A DNA stretch of 42,885 nucleotides, taken from Streptosporangiaceae bacterium (GTDB taxonomy: Bacteria; Actinomycetota; Actinomycetes; Streptosporangiales; Streptosporangiaceae). Location of the stretch: positions 1 through 42,885 of the forward strand of contig JAICWX010000036.1 of the NCBI GenBank assembly GCA_025934635.1. The letters run 5' to 3'. The number at the start of each line of letters is the position of its first letter. Within the stretch, counting starts at the first letter, position 1. Shown here piece after piece: positions 7,578 to 15,848 of the stretch. The notes under the pieces are model-generated. The model made no database searches. It was not told where the DNA came from and saw only the letters and a list, made by a program, of their open reading frames with translations. The position numbers and the translations under genes are program-made.

Positions 7578-8774
7578 TCATGATCCAATCGTCGTGGCCT
7601 GGTACTTCCCGGCCCACTGGGTGATGTCGCGGCGCTCGATGGCAGCGGCCATCAGGTCGGGAAAGGCGCCGGGGGTGCAGGCGAACGCGGTGATCCCGAG
7701 CCCGGCCAGGGCGGCGGCGTTCGCGCGGTCGTAGCTGGGCGCCCCGTCGTCGGACAGCGCGAGCAGCGCGATGACCTGCGTGCCGGCCGCGGTCAGGTCC
7801 GCGATCCGGCGCAGCATCGCGTCCCGGTCGCCGCCCTCGTACAGGTCGCTGACCAAGATGAGGATCGTGCTGGCCGGGCGGGTGATGAGCCGCTGGCAGT
7901 AGGCCAGCGCCTGGTTGATGTCGGTGCCGCCGCCGAGCTGGGTGCCGAACAGCACGTCGACCGGGTCGCTGAGCTGATCGGTCAGGTCCGCGACCGCGGT
8001 GTCGAAGGCCACCACCGAGGTGCGCAGCGACCGGACCGAGGCCAGCACGGCGCCGAACACCCCGGCGTACACCACCGAGGACGCCATCGAGCCGCTCTGG
8101 TCCAGGCACAGGACGACGTCGCGGGCCACCGCCTGCTGCTTGCGGGCGTACCCGACCAGCCGCTCGGGCACGACCGTACGGCGCTCGGGCAGGTAGTTCC
8201 GCAGGTTGGCCCGGATCGTGGCGTCCCAGTCGATGTCGGCGCTCCGCCGCGGCCTCCTGGTCCGGCTGGCCCGGTTCAGCGCCCCGGTGACCGCGGACCG
8301 GGTCCGCTGGGCCAGCCGCCGCTCCAGGTCCCTGGTCACCGCGCGCACCACGGCGCGGGCTGATTCCCGCGCCTGCTCGGGCATCACCCGGCTGAGCGAC
8401 AGCAGCGTGCCGACCAGGTGCACGTCCGGCTCGACCGCGTCCAGCAGTTCCGGCTCGAGCAGCAGCCGGCTCAGGCCGAGCCGCTCGATGGCGTCTTTCT
8501 GCATGACCTGGACGACGTCGGCCGGGAAGTACGTGCGGATGTCGCCGAGCCAGCGGGCGACGCGGGGCGCGGACGCGCCGAGGCCGGCCTGCCGCCCGGT
8601 GCCCGGCGAGCCGCCCGGGCCGCTGTCCTGACCGCCGTCGCCCTGACCGCCGTCGTAGAGAGCGGCCAGAGCCGCGTCGACGCCGGCGTCGGTACCGGAC
8701 AGCGGCTGGCCCGGCCCGGCGTCGCCGAGGACCAGGCGCCAGCGGCGCATCCGCTCGTCGTAGGCCTCGGTCAC
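7578..8774 (-). CDS. VWA domain protein, partner of the MoxR ATPase
   Basis: 398 residues. An N-terminal helical region with a Gly/Asp-rich linker (about 40-68) leads to a C-terminal von Willebrand factor A domain. The metal-ion-dependent adhesion site is complete: DQSGS at 225-229, Thr284 in GGGTDINQAL, and Asp310 in LVSDLYEGGD. VWA proteins of this kind act with MoxR AAA+ ATPases, binding a target through the bound Mg2+ ion while the ATPase remodels it. There is no signal peptide or transmembrane helix, so it is probably cytosolic. The start overlaps the DUF5682 stop by 4 bases (ATGA), which indicates coupled translation and a fixed stoichiometry with the rest of the operon. Confidence 0.9.
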   Translation of the reverse strand: MTEAYDERMRRWRLVLGDAGPGQPLSGTDAGVDAALAALYDGGQGDGGQDSGPGGSPGTGRQAGLGASAPRVARWLGDIRTYFPADVVQVMQKDAIERLGLSRLLLEPELLDAVEPDVHLVGTLLSLSRVMPEQARESARAVVRAVTRDLERRLAQRTRSAVTGALNRASRTRRPRRSADIDWDATIRANLRNYLPERRTVVPERLVGYARKQQAVARDVVLCLDQSGSMASSVVYAGVFGAVLASVRSLRTSVVAFDTAVADLTDQLSDPVDVLFGTQLGGGTDINQALAYCQRLITRPASTILILVSDLYEGGDRDAMLRRIADLTAAGTQVIALLALSDDGAPSYDRANAAALAGLGITAFACTPGAFPDLMAAAIERRDITQWAGKYQATTIGS

Positions 8775-11047
8775 GACGCCACCGCCCCGGTGCCGGGCGA
8801 GCCGGGGACAGGCCAGCCGAGGATCAGGGCCACTGCCCCGCCCGCGAGCGCTGCCCGCCGGGGGTCAAGATCCTCGTCGCGGTCCTCGTCGCGGGCGAGC
8901 CTGCGCCCGCTGCCGTCGAGCCGGGCGGCTTGCTGGCCGATCGCCCGCCGTTCCGGGGGCGCGAACCCGCCGAAGGTCCGGCGCAGCGCCGGCAGCACCG
9001 CGGTGAACGCGTCGGCGGTCAGCCCGGCCAGCCAGCCGTCGGCCAGGGCCAGCAGCGCGTCGTCGTGCACGAGCAGCAGGCCGCTGCCCGCCAGGAAGCC
9101 CTCGGCCCAGCCTGCGGCGGCCGGGGCGGGGGCTGCGGGCGACAGCGCGCGGGACATCCGCAGCCCCGCCTCGGCCGCGGTGATCCGGGCTCCGTCGAGC
9201 AGCAGCCGGGTCAGCCGTCCCGCGATCAGCGGGGGGCACCGGGAAGCCAGCCGTTCGAGAGCGTCCATCCAGCGCTCGCGGCTGGTGCCGTCGCCCAGCA
9301 GCCCGGTCGCCGCGTGCACCGCGTCGATGCGCTCGCGCATGGCTTTCTCGGCCGCCTCGTCCAGGGACGAGGCAGCGCTCGGCAGGCCGGCGCAGATCCG
9401 GGTGATCAGCTCGGCGGCGACCTCGCCCAGCCGGGCCGGGTCGGTGCCGCGCACGTCGCCGTACCGGGCCGCCCGGACCAGCGCCGGCAGCGCCGCCATC
9501 AGGCGGGTGACGTCGGTGTCCAGCGCGGCGCGGTCCCTGACCGCCGCGAGCACGGCCGGCAGGGCGTCCCCGAGGTCGGCCAGCAGGCACTGCTCGGCCA
9601 GCCCGGTCAGCCGGTCCAGGGCGGCCGGCCCGGCCGCGACGGCGGCAGCCCGCTGGGTGGCGGCCGCCTCGACCGTGCTGCCCCACATGCTCGCCTCGAT
9701 CAGGGCCAGGTCGAGCTCGGGGCGCCAGGTCAGCTGCCAGCTCTCCCGGAACGTCCCGATGTTCTGTGCCCGCCCCTGGTGGGGCGCGCCCCAGGCCACC
9801 TCGAGCAGGGTGAGCCGGTGCAGCAGCCGGCTGCGGCCCAGGTCGGTCGGCTTGCGCAGGTCCAGGTCGAGGTCGCGGGGCACCGCCTCCGGGCGCAGCC
9901 GCAGGCGACGCTGCTGCTCGTGCAGGTCCCGCTGCAGCGGCACCATGGGGGTGGCGGCGGGCACCATGCCGAGCCGCTCGGCCAGTACGAGCCGGCGCTC
10001 GATGAGGGCGACGAGCAGGTCGCTGCCCTCGCACAGCACGGCGCTGGCCGCCTCGGTCACTTCCTCCAGCCCGGCCAGCGGCCGGCCGCGCAGCGCGGCG
10101 AGCGCCGCGGCCAGCCGGACCGACTCGATGACGTGCGCCGACGAGACCGGGACGCCTTCGTCCCGCAGGACGGCGGCGGCGCGGGCCAGCCATCGCTCGA
10201 CCGGCTGTCCCGGGGAGGTGAACAGGTGGTCGTACCAGCCGGGGGACCGGATGCCGGCCCCGTAGCCCGAGGTGGAGGACAGCCGCCCGTACGTCCAGGG
10301 CACCCAGGTCAAAGCCGCCTTGACCTTGGGCAGGCCGCGCAGCAGCCGGTCGTCCGCGGCGGCGGACGGCAGGTCCTGCAAGGCCGGCACGTGCCAGGCG
10401 CCGCAGATCACCGAGATCCGCTCGAAGCCGTCCTTGACGGCCCGCCGCAGCACCTTCCGCATGTGCGCTTCGCGCACCGCGTCCCGCGGGTCCTCGTCCC
10501 CGTCACCGCGCAGCACCGCGATGGCCTCGGCCAGCGCGCCGAAGACGGCGGTGCCCGGCACGTGCTCGACCACGTCCTCCCACCAGCGTTCCGGGTCGTC
10601 GTACCCGGCCGCGGCGGCCAGCCGGCTGACCGGGTCGGCGCGCTCCGCCCGTTCCTCCTGAGGTCGTCCGTCCTGGGCCCGTTCCACCCGGGGCTGTTCT
10701 TCCCGGGGCTGTTCTTCCCGCGGCATCGCGAGCTGGTGCGCGGCCGGCAGGTCGCAGAACCGGACCGGGACGTCCGCGGCCAGCGCGTACCTGATCGCCT
10801 GCCATTCCGGGGAGAACGCCGCGAAGGGCCAGAACGCCGCCCGCCGGGCCTCGCCCGGCACGTACCCGAGCAGGGCCACCGGCGGCCGCAGGCCGGGGTC
10901 GGCCGCCAGCGGCACCAGCCCGTCGGCCTCCGGCGGCCCCTCGATCAGCACGATGTCAGGGTGCTGCTCCGCCAGGGCGGCCCGCACCGACCGCGCCGAC
11001 CCCGGGCCGTGGTGCCTGACCCCGTACAGGGCGACGCGGCTGCTCAT
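8771..11047 (-). CDS. DUF5682 family protein, possible TraB/TIKI/EreA-like hydrolase
   Basis: 758 residues, cytosolic by lack of signal or membrane segments. The N-terminus has LYGVRHHGPGSARSV (His12 and His13), then IVLIEGPPEAD (Glu36). A highly charged REEQP repeat linker occupies about 109-136. VREAHMRKVL is at 191-200 and VICGAWHVPAL (His219) at 213-223. A first G-x-x-H, a conserved E, an R-x-x-x-M helix and a second G-x-x-H in that order recall the EreA/ChaN/TraB/TIKI superfamily of metal-dependent hydrolases. That link is my inference from motif order. The C-terminal 500 residues are alpha-helical and repeat-like. It lies between the MoxR and VWA genes, overlapping each by 4 bases, so it is very likely a physical partner of that pair. 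Confidence 0.85.
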   Translation of the reverse strand: MSSRVALYGVRHHGPGSARSVRAALAEQHPDIVLIEGPPEADGLVPLAADPGLRPPVALLGYVPGEARRAAFWPFAAFSPEWQAIRYALAADVPVRFCDLPAAHQLAMPREEQPREEQPRVERAQDGRPQEERAERADPVSRLAAAAGYDDPERWWEDVVEHVPGTAVFGALAEAIAVLRGDGDEDPRDAVREAHMRKVLRRAVKDGFERISVICGAWHVPALQDLPSAAADDRLLRGLPKVKAALTWVPWTYGRLSSTSGYGAGIRSPGWYDHLFTSPGQPVERWLARAAAVLRDEGVPVSSAHVIESVRLAAALAALRGRPLAGLEEVTEAASAVLCEGSDLLVALIERRLVLAERLGMVPAATPMVPLQRDLHEQQRRLRLRPEAVPRDLDLDLRKPTDLGRSRLLHRLTLLEVAWGAPHQGRAQNIGTFRESWQLTWRPELDLALIEASMWGSTVEAAATQRAAAVAAGPAALDRLTGLAEQCLLADLGDALPAVLAAVRDRAALDTDVTRLMAALPALVRAARYGDVRGTDPARLGEVAAELITRICAGLPSAASSLDEAAEKAMRERIDAVHAATGLLGDGTSRERWMDALERLASRCPPLIAGRLTRLLLDGARITAAEAGLRMSRALSPAAPAPAAAGWAEGFLAGSGLLLVHDDALLALADGWLAGLTADAFTAVLPALRRTFGGFAPPERRAIGQQAARLDGSGRRLARDEDRDEDLDPRRAALAGGAVALILGWPVPGSPGTGAVAS
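10690..10719. repeat. Two exact 15-bp tandem repeats inside the DUF5682 gene
   Basis: GGGGCTGTTCTTCCC occurs twice back to back (10690-10704 and 10705-10719). In the protein this gives the repeated REEQP charged linker near residues 110-119. Because the unit is 15 bases long, copy-number changes keep the frame, so the linker length may vary between strains. Confidence 0.7.
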
Positions 11048-12150
11048 CCGGTGACGTCGCGGCAGGCGCGGTAGAAGTCACTCCAGTCATCGCGCTCCCG
11101 GATGACCGTCTCCAGGTACTCCTGCCACACCGCGCGGTCCGCGACCGGGTCCTGCACCACCGCGCCGGTGATGCCGCCGGCCACGTCGGCGGCGCGCAGC
11201 ACGCCGTCGCCGAAGTGCGCGGCCAGCGCCAGGCCGCTGGTGAGGACGGAGATCGCCTCGGCCGTGGACAGCGTGCCGCTCGGCGATTTGACCTTGGCCC
11301 GGCCGTCCTCGGTGACCCCCTGGCGCAGCTCGCGGAAGACCGTGACCACCCGCCTGATCTCGTCGGCCCCGGGCGCCGTTTCCGGCAGCCCGATCGAGCG
11401 GCCGAGCTCGGCGACGCGGCGGGTGACGATGCCCACCTCCTCCTCGGCCGAGGCGGGGACCGGGAGCACCACCGTGTTGAACCGCCTGCGCAGCGCGCTG
11501 GACAGGTCGTTCACGCCCCGGTCGCGGTCGTTGGCGGTGGCGATGACGTTGAAGCCGCGGACCGCCTGCAGCTCGGTTCCCAGCTCAGGCACCGGCAGCG
11601 TCTTCTCGGACAAGATGGTGATCAGCGCGTCCTGCACATCCGAGGGCATCCGGGTCAGCTCCTCCACCCGGGCGATCTGCCCGCCGGCCATCGCCCGCAT
11701 CACCGGGCTCGGCACCAGCGCCTCCCGGGACGGCCCCTCGGCGATCAGCCGGGCGTAGTTCCAGCCGTACCTGACCGCCTCCTCGGCCGTCCCGGCGGTG
11801 CCCTGCACCATCAGGGTGGAATCGCCGGCGACGGCCGTCGCCAGGTGCTCGGACAGCCAGGTCTTCGCGGTACCCGGCACCCCGAGCAGCAGCAGCGCCC
11901 GGTCGGTGGCCAAGGTGGCCACCGCGACCTCGATCAGGCGCCGGGAGCCCACGTACTTCGGCGTGATCACGGTCCCGTCCGCCGCGGCGCCGCCCAGCAG
12001 GTACGTGGTCACCGCCCACGGCGACAGCCGCCAGCCCGGCGGCCGCGGCCGGTCATCGGCGGCCGCCAGCGCGGCCAGCTCGGCTGCGTGCGCCTGTTCC
12101 GCATGCGGTCGCAGCACCGCTTCCCCGGGCTCAGCCAGCACGGTCGTCAT
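11044..12150 (-). CDS. MoxR-family AAA+ ATPase
   Basis: 368 residues. Walker A is GVPGTAKT (90-97). Sensor-1 Asn208 lies in NVIATAND. NDLSSALRRRFNTVVLP is the usual MoxR block with arginine residues after sensor 1. The Walker B region is unusual: where MoxR proteins normally have ADEINR, this one reads VEELTR, so the Mg-coordinating Asp is replaced by Glu163 while the catalytic Glu164 is kept. MoxR ATPases are cytosolic hexameric remodelling chaperones acting with VWA proteins, here the gene at 7578. The start lies inside the 3' end of the DUF5691 gene (20-base overlap) and the stop overlaps the DUF5682 start (ATGA). Confidence 0.92.
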   Translation of the reverse strand: MTTVLAEPGEAVLRPHAEQAHAAELAALAAADDRPRPPGWRLSPWAVTTYLLGGAAADGTVITPKYVGSRRLIEVAVATLATDRALLLLGVPGTAKTWLSEHLATAVAGDSTLMVQGTAGTAEEAVRYGWNYARLIAEGPSREALVPSPVMRAMAGGQIARVEELTRMPSDVQDALITILSEKTLPVPELGTELQAVRGFNVIATANDRDRGVNDLSSALRRRFNTVVLPVPASAEEEVGIVTRRVAELGRSIGLPETAPGADEIRRVVTVFRELRQGVTEDGRAKVKSPSGTLSTAEAISVLTSGLALAAHFGDGVLRAADVAGGITGAVVQDPVADRAVWQEYLETVIRERDDWSDFYRACRDVTG

Positions 12151-13471
12151 CGTCGAGCTCCCTGTGCATCTCGTAGCGGAACCGCAGTATCCTGACCGCC
12201 TCGTCGAGGGCGGGTTGGCCCGGCCCGGAGCCGGGCAGGGCGCCGGGCGCGCCCAGGGCCGGATCGGCCCGCCGGGCCAGCCGGCCGAGTATGGCCTCGC
12301 TTCGCAGGCCGGGTGACCCGTCCGTGAGCGACTGGCTGATCATGGCGGCCATCCAGGCCCGGGCTTCACGCTGGCCCGGGTCCGGCCGGGACTGCGTGAT
12401 CGCCGCCCGGGACCAGGCGGCGAACAGCACCGGCTCCCAGCCGTCCGCGGGCAGGGCGAGGATCTCGGCCGGCCGCATCCCGAACCCGTCCGTCCAGGTC
12501 CGCAGCGGGGTACTGGCGATCACCGCGAGCAGGAGCCCGCGCCGTCTGGCCGGCTGCGGGTCACTGCCCGGCGCGATGCCGTCCCGCCGCATGTCGGCGT
12601 CGCATTCGCCGGGCGGGCTCACCACCAGGCGGGCACCGGACCTGCCCGGGTCCAGGTGCAGGCACTCCCGGGCCCGGCCGGCCATCCGCTCGGCCCGGGC
12701 CGATCCGGGCAGCGCGGCGAGCAGGCCGGCGGCCGCCATCCGCACCCGGGGCTGACGGTCGTCGAGCGCGCCGTCGAGCAGGGGCTCATCGGCCAGGCTG
12801 AGGCCGTCCGCGAGCACGCCGAGGAACATGACGCGCTCGTCCCAGCCGGCCGCGTCCCAGCTCGCGGTGACCAGGGCCCGGGCGGCACCCGGATCGCGGG
12901 CCCGGAGCGCAGACAGGTACCCGCCCCGCTGGACGGCATCGCCCAGCCGCCACGCGTCCTCGCCGGCCGGAGCGTAGGCCAGGACGAAGTCCCACTCCGG
13001 GTTGAGCCCGGCCAGCCAGCGCGCCCGGGCCCCGCCCGCCGACGCGGCCAGGCGGCGCAGCCCGAGGTCGGCCGCCGGACGCCGCCGGGCGTGGTGCAGC
13101 AGCGCGGGCAGCAGCCGGGCCGGCACCCGCCGTCCGCGGTCCGCGGCCGCCGCCAGCCATTCGGGCAGCAGCTCAGCGTGCTCCCCGCTGAGCATCCGGG
13201 CCAGCCGGCGCCCGGCCGCCCGGCTCACCGCGGGAGCCGTCTCCGGCTCGGCCGCGGCCGGCGGGCCGCCCGCGACCGCGGGCTCGGCCCAGCCGGGCTG
13301 CCGCCCGCCCCGGCGGGCGGCCGTCAGCAGCGCGGCGCGGTCCAGCACGCGCGCGGCCGGGTCGGCCGGGGCGCCGGCCTGAGCGGAAGCGCCGGGGACG
13401 GGGATGAGGGGAACCGCGGCCCGTTCGGTCCCGATGAGGCTGGCGGTGACCAGGTCCTGCCACGCGCTCAC
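12131..13471 (-). CDS. DUF5691 family protein
   Basis: 446 residues from GTG at 13471, which overlaps the SWIM gene stop by 4 bases (GTGA). The frame remains open upstream, but that extension lies inside the SWIM gene and is rejected. The start SAWQDLVTASLIGTERAAVP is typical of DUF5691, a family found almost only in SWIM/MoxR/VWA neighbourhoods. The rest is a helical repeat-like protein. LARMLSGEHAELLPEWLAAA and the RVRMAAAGLLAALPG block look like HEAT-type helical pairs. It is probably cytosolic, with no catalytic motif seen. A scaffold or adaptor role in the complex is a reasonable guess only. Confidence 0.85.
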   Translation of the reverse strand: MSAWQDLVTASLIGTERAAVPLIPVPGASAQAGAPADPAARVLDRAALLTAARRGGRQPGWAEPAVAGGPPAAAEPETAPAVSRAAGRRLARMLSGEHAELLPEWLAAAADRGRRVPARLLPALLHHARRRPAADLGLRRLAASAGGARARWLAGLNPEWDFVLAYAPAGEDAWRLGDAVQRGGYLSALRARDPGAARALVTASWDAAGWDERVMFLGVLADGLSLADEPLLDGALDDRQPRVRMAAAGLLAALPGSARAERMAGRARECLHLDPGRSGARLVVSPPGECDADMRRDGIAPGSDPQPARRRGLLLAVIASTPLRTWTDGFGMRPAEILALPADGWEPVLFAAWSRAAITQSRPDPGQREARAWMAAMISQSLTDGSPGLRSEAILGRLARRADPALGAPGALPGSGPGQPALDEAVRILRFRYEMHRELDDDDRAG

Positions 13472-14817
13472 AGCGGTACCGCCCGCCCGCCTTCGTCCCA
13501 GGCGGTCAGCGGCCACAGGCCGCGCGGGGTCCACTCGCCGGCCACCGTCACCGGGTGCCCGCCGGACAGGGCCAGCAGGGTCCAGCCCGGGCCGGCCTCC
13601 GGGTGCAGCGGCAGGACGTCCCCGGCCGCGTCGGACACCGCCGGGACCGGCGAGCGGGCCGGGGTGACCTCGAGCACGGCGGGCCAGCTGTCCAGCCACG
13701 GATCCTGCGCGAGCGCCGCGGCGTACCCGGCCAGCAGCCCGGTCACCGTGCCCCCGGCGGGCGGGCTGGCCCGCACGGTGTCGTGCCGGGCTGCCACGAT
13801 GGCCCGCAGCGGGACGGCGCCCGGGTAGAAGACCAGGTCGGCGTCGGTGCCGGTCCCGGGCGTCAGCGAGTCGTCGAGGTCGGCGCCGGCCGGGGCGAAG
13901 CTGAGCACGAGCGCGGGCCGGCCGGCTGCGCGGCCGTGCAGCCAGGTCCGGCGGGCCCGGACCCGGTCCTGGCCGGTATCCCGGCGGCCCAGTACCTGCC
14001 AGTGGTCCCGGACCGGCTCGCCGCGGGCCAGCACGTCGGCCTGGCGCAGGCTGAACCCGACCCGCGACCGGATGGTCTCCCGCAGTGGCGGCGGCAGCTC
14101 AGCCTGCCGCCGGTAAGCGACGGCGAGCAGCCGGAGCAGCGCGTACTCCTCCAGCAGCCGCCCGTCCCAGCCGGGCCCGGAATGCGGGACCGCGGCCAGG
14201 CCGCGCAGCCGCTCGGCCACGCCTGAGGCCTGCGCGTCGACCATCCGGGCGGCGATGTCGTCCCAGTGGCCGTATCCGGCCCGCTGGCTGACGGCCAGGC
14301 CCTGGCGCACCTGGTCGCACAGCCACCGGTCGAGCTCGGCCAGCCCGGACGCCACCCGGGCCTCGCGCTGCTCGGCGCGCCTGGCCGCCGCCGCCGGGTC
14401 CTTTGGCTCTGCTGCCTGGCCGGGCGCCCGGGCCGCCGCGGGACGGCCCGCCCGGGCCCCGCGGCCGTCCAGCCAGCCGGCGGCCCAGCCGGGCGGCTCG
14501 CCCGCGTCCGGCGGCACCGTCCCGCGGGCCCAGAGCAGCAGCAGGGCCAGCGCGTGCTTGCAGGGGAACTTCCGGCTCGGGCAGGAACACCGGTAGGCCG
14601 GGCCGGACAGGTCGACCACGATCCGGTACGGCGCGGAGGCGCTGCCCGGGCATTCACCCCACAGCGAGCCCGGCCCGGCGCCGGCCGCCGGCCAGGGCGG
14701 CCCGGACGTCAGTGCCTGGGCGGCCCGCTGCGAGGACGCGTCGGGCGCCAGGGCAAGCACCTGCGCGCGATCCCAGCGTTCGGCCACGTTCGGAACCTTA
14801 GCGGGTGGCACAGACAT
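13468..14817 (-). CDS. SWIM zinc finger protein
   Basis: 449 residues from ATG at 14817. GTG at 14787, which has AAGG 9 bases before it, is an alternative start that would lose 10 residues. The SWIM zinc-binding motif CxCx(n)CxH is intact: Cys77, Cys79, Cys86 and His88 in CSCPSRKFPCKH. The remainder is rich in Ala, Arg and Pro, with helices around residues 140-270 and a beta-rich C-terminal part. SWIM domains bind DNA or protein. In this neighbourhood they probably recognise a target or substrate, but nothing here says which. It is the first gene of the five- to six-gene minus-strand operon, and its upstream region (14818-14903) must hold the operon promoter. Confidence 0.88.
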   Translation of the reverse strand: MSVPPAKVPNVAERWDRAQVLALAPDASSQRAAQALTSGPPWPAAGAGPGSLWGECPGSASAPYRIVVDLSGPAYRCSCPSRKFPCKHALALLLLWARGTVPPDAGEPPGWAAGWLDGRGARAGRPAAARAPGQAAEPKDPAAAARRAEQREARVASGLAELDRWLCDQVRQGLAVSQRAGYGHWDDIAARMVDAQASGVAERLRGLAAVPHSGPGWDGRLLEEYALLRLLAVAYRRQAELPPPLRETIRSRVGFSLRQADVLARGEPVRDHWQVLGRRDTGQDRVRARRTWLHGRAAGRPALVLSFAPAGADLDDSLTPGTGTDADLVFYPGAVPLRAIVAARHDTVRASPPAGGTVTGLLAGYAAALAQDPWLDSWPAVLEVTPARSPVPAVSDAAGDVLPLHPEAGPGWTLLALSGGHPVTVAGEWTPRGLWPLTAWDEGGRAVPL

Positions 14818-14903
14818 TCGAATGCCCAGCTGGCCAGTGCCGGGCGGGCATACCCGGCGGCGGTCCGGGGTTGAGGGCTGGTTAGACGAACGGAGGCAGG
14901 GTC

Positions 14904-15818
14904 ATGAAGGCAGTGCGGTTCGGTGAGTACGGCGCGGTCGACGTCCTGGAGGTGACCGACGTGCCTACGCCGGCGCCGGGCCCGGGCCAGGTGCTGGTCC
15001 GGGTCAAGGCGGCGGGGATCAACCCCGGTGAGGCGAAGATCCGCGCCGGCCTGCTGCACGCCCGGTGGCCGGCCGCGTTCCCGTCCGGGCAGGGGAGCGA
15101 CCTGGCCGGGGTGGTAGCGCAGACCGGGCCGGGCGTGACCGGGTTCGCCGCCGGCGACGAGGTCATCGGCTACTCCGACAACCGGGACAGCCAGGCCGAA
15201 TACGTCGTGGCGGAGGAGCAGCACCTGACCGCCCGGCCCGCGGGCGTCCCGTGGGAGGTGGCCGGCGCGCTGTACGTGGCCGGGGCCACGGCCATCGCCG
15301 CCGTCCGGGCGGTGGCGCTGACCGAAGGCGACACCGTGGTCGTCGCGGGCGCGGCCGGCGGGGTCGGGTCGATCGCCGTCCAGCTGGCCCGGCGGGCCGG
15401 CGCGACCGTGATCGGGCTGGCCAGCCCGGCGAACCACGAGTGGCTGGCCGGGCACGGGGTGATCCCGGTGGCCTACGGCGACGGGGTGGACGGCCGGATC
15501 CGGCAGGCCGCGGGCAAGGTCGACGCGTTCATCGACACGTTCGGCGACGGCTACGTGCGGCTGGCGCTGGAGCTCGGGGTCGAGCCGTCCCGGATCGACA
15601 CCATCGCCGATTTCGACGCGATCACCGAGTACGGCGTCAAGGGCGACGGCAACGCGGCCGGCGCCAGCGCGGCCAACCTGGCCGAGCTGGCCGGGCTGAT
15701 CGCCGGTGGCCAGCTCGAGGTGCCGATCGCCGCCACGTTCCCGCTCAGCGAGGTCCGGGACGCGTACCGGCAGCTGGCGGGCGGGCACATCCGCGGGAAG
15801 ATCGTCCTGACGGCCTGA
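14904..15818 (+). CDS. NADP-dependent quinone oxidoreductase-like MDR protein
   Basis: 304 residues with a GGAGG site ahead of the ATG. The GroES-like N-terminal domain (MKAVRFGEYGAVDVLEV, VLVRVKAAGINPGEAKIR) is followed by a Rossmann domain with the nucleotide-binding AGAAGGVGSIAVQLA (about 149-163). The structural and catalytic zinc ligands of classical alcohol dehydrogenases are absent, as expected for the zinc-free quinone oxidoreductase/zeta-crystallin branch. It is cytosolic and reduces quinones or activated alkenes with NADPH. It is divergent from the SWIM operon and shares its 86-base upstream region. Confidence 0.9.
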   Translation: MKAVRFGEYGAVDVLEVTDVPTPAPGPGQVLVRVKAAGINPGEAKIRAGLLHARWPAAFPSGQGSDLAGVVAQTGPGVTGFAAGDEVIGYSDNRDSQAEYVVAEEQHLTARPAGVPWEVAGALYVAGATAIAAVRAVALTEGDTVVVAGAAGGVGSIAVQLARRAGATVIGLASPANHEWLAGHGVIPVAYGDGVDGRIRQAAGKVDAFIDTFGDGYVRLALELGVEPSRIDTIADFDAITEYGVKGDGNAAGASAANLAELAGLIAGGQLEVPIAATFPLSEVRDAYRQLAGGHIRGKIVLTA

Positions 15819-15836
15819 TCGCGCGGTGACGGCGCG

Positions 15837-15848
15837 TACTGTCGGGTT
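15837..15848 (+). promoter_or_regulatory. Leaderless promoter -10 element for the LON-domain gene
   Basis: TACTGT (15837-15842) fits TAnnnT and is followed by exactly 6 bases and then the ATG at 15849. There is no Shine-Dalgarno sequence, so a leaderless transcript is the simplest reading. Confidence 0.5.

Noticed and set aside
10670..10725. CRISPR-like or mobile repeat
   Set aside because: There are only two 15-bp tandem copies inside a coding frame, giving a repeated REEQP linker. There are no spacers.
8930..11074. 714-codon open frame on the plus strand
   Set aside because: It is antisense to DUF5682. The composition is Arg/Gly/Pro/Gln-rich with no domain, as expected for the shadow frame of a high-GC gene.
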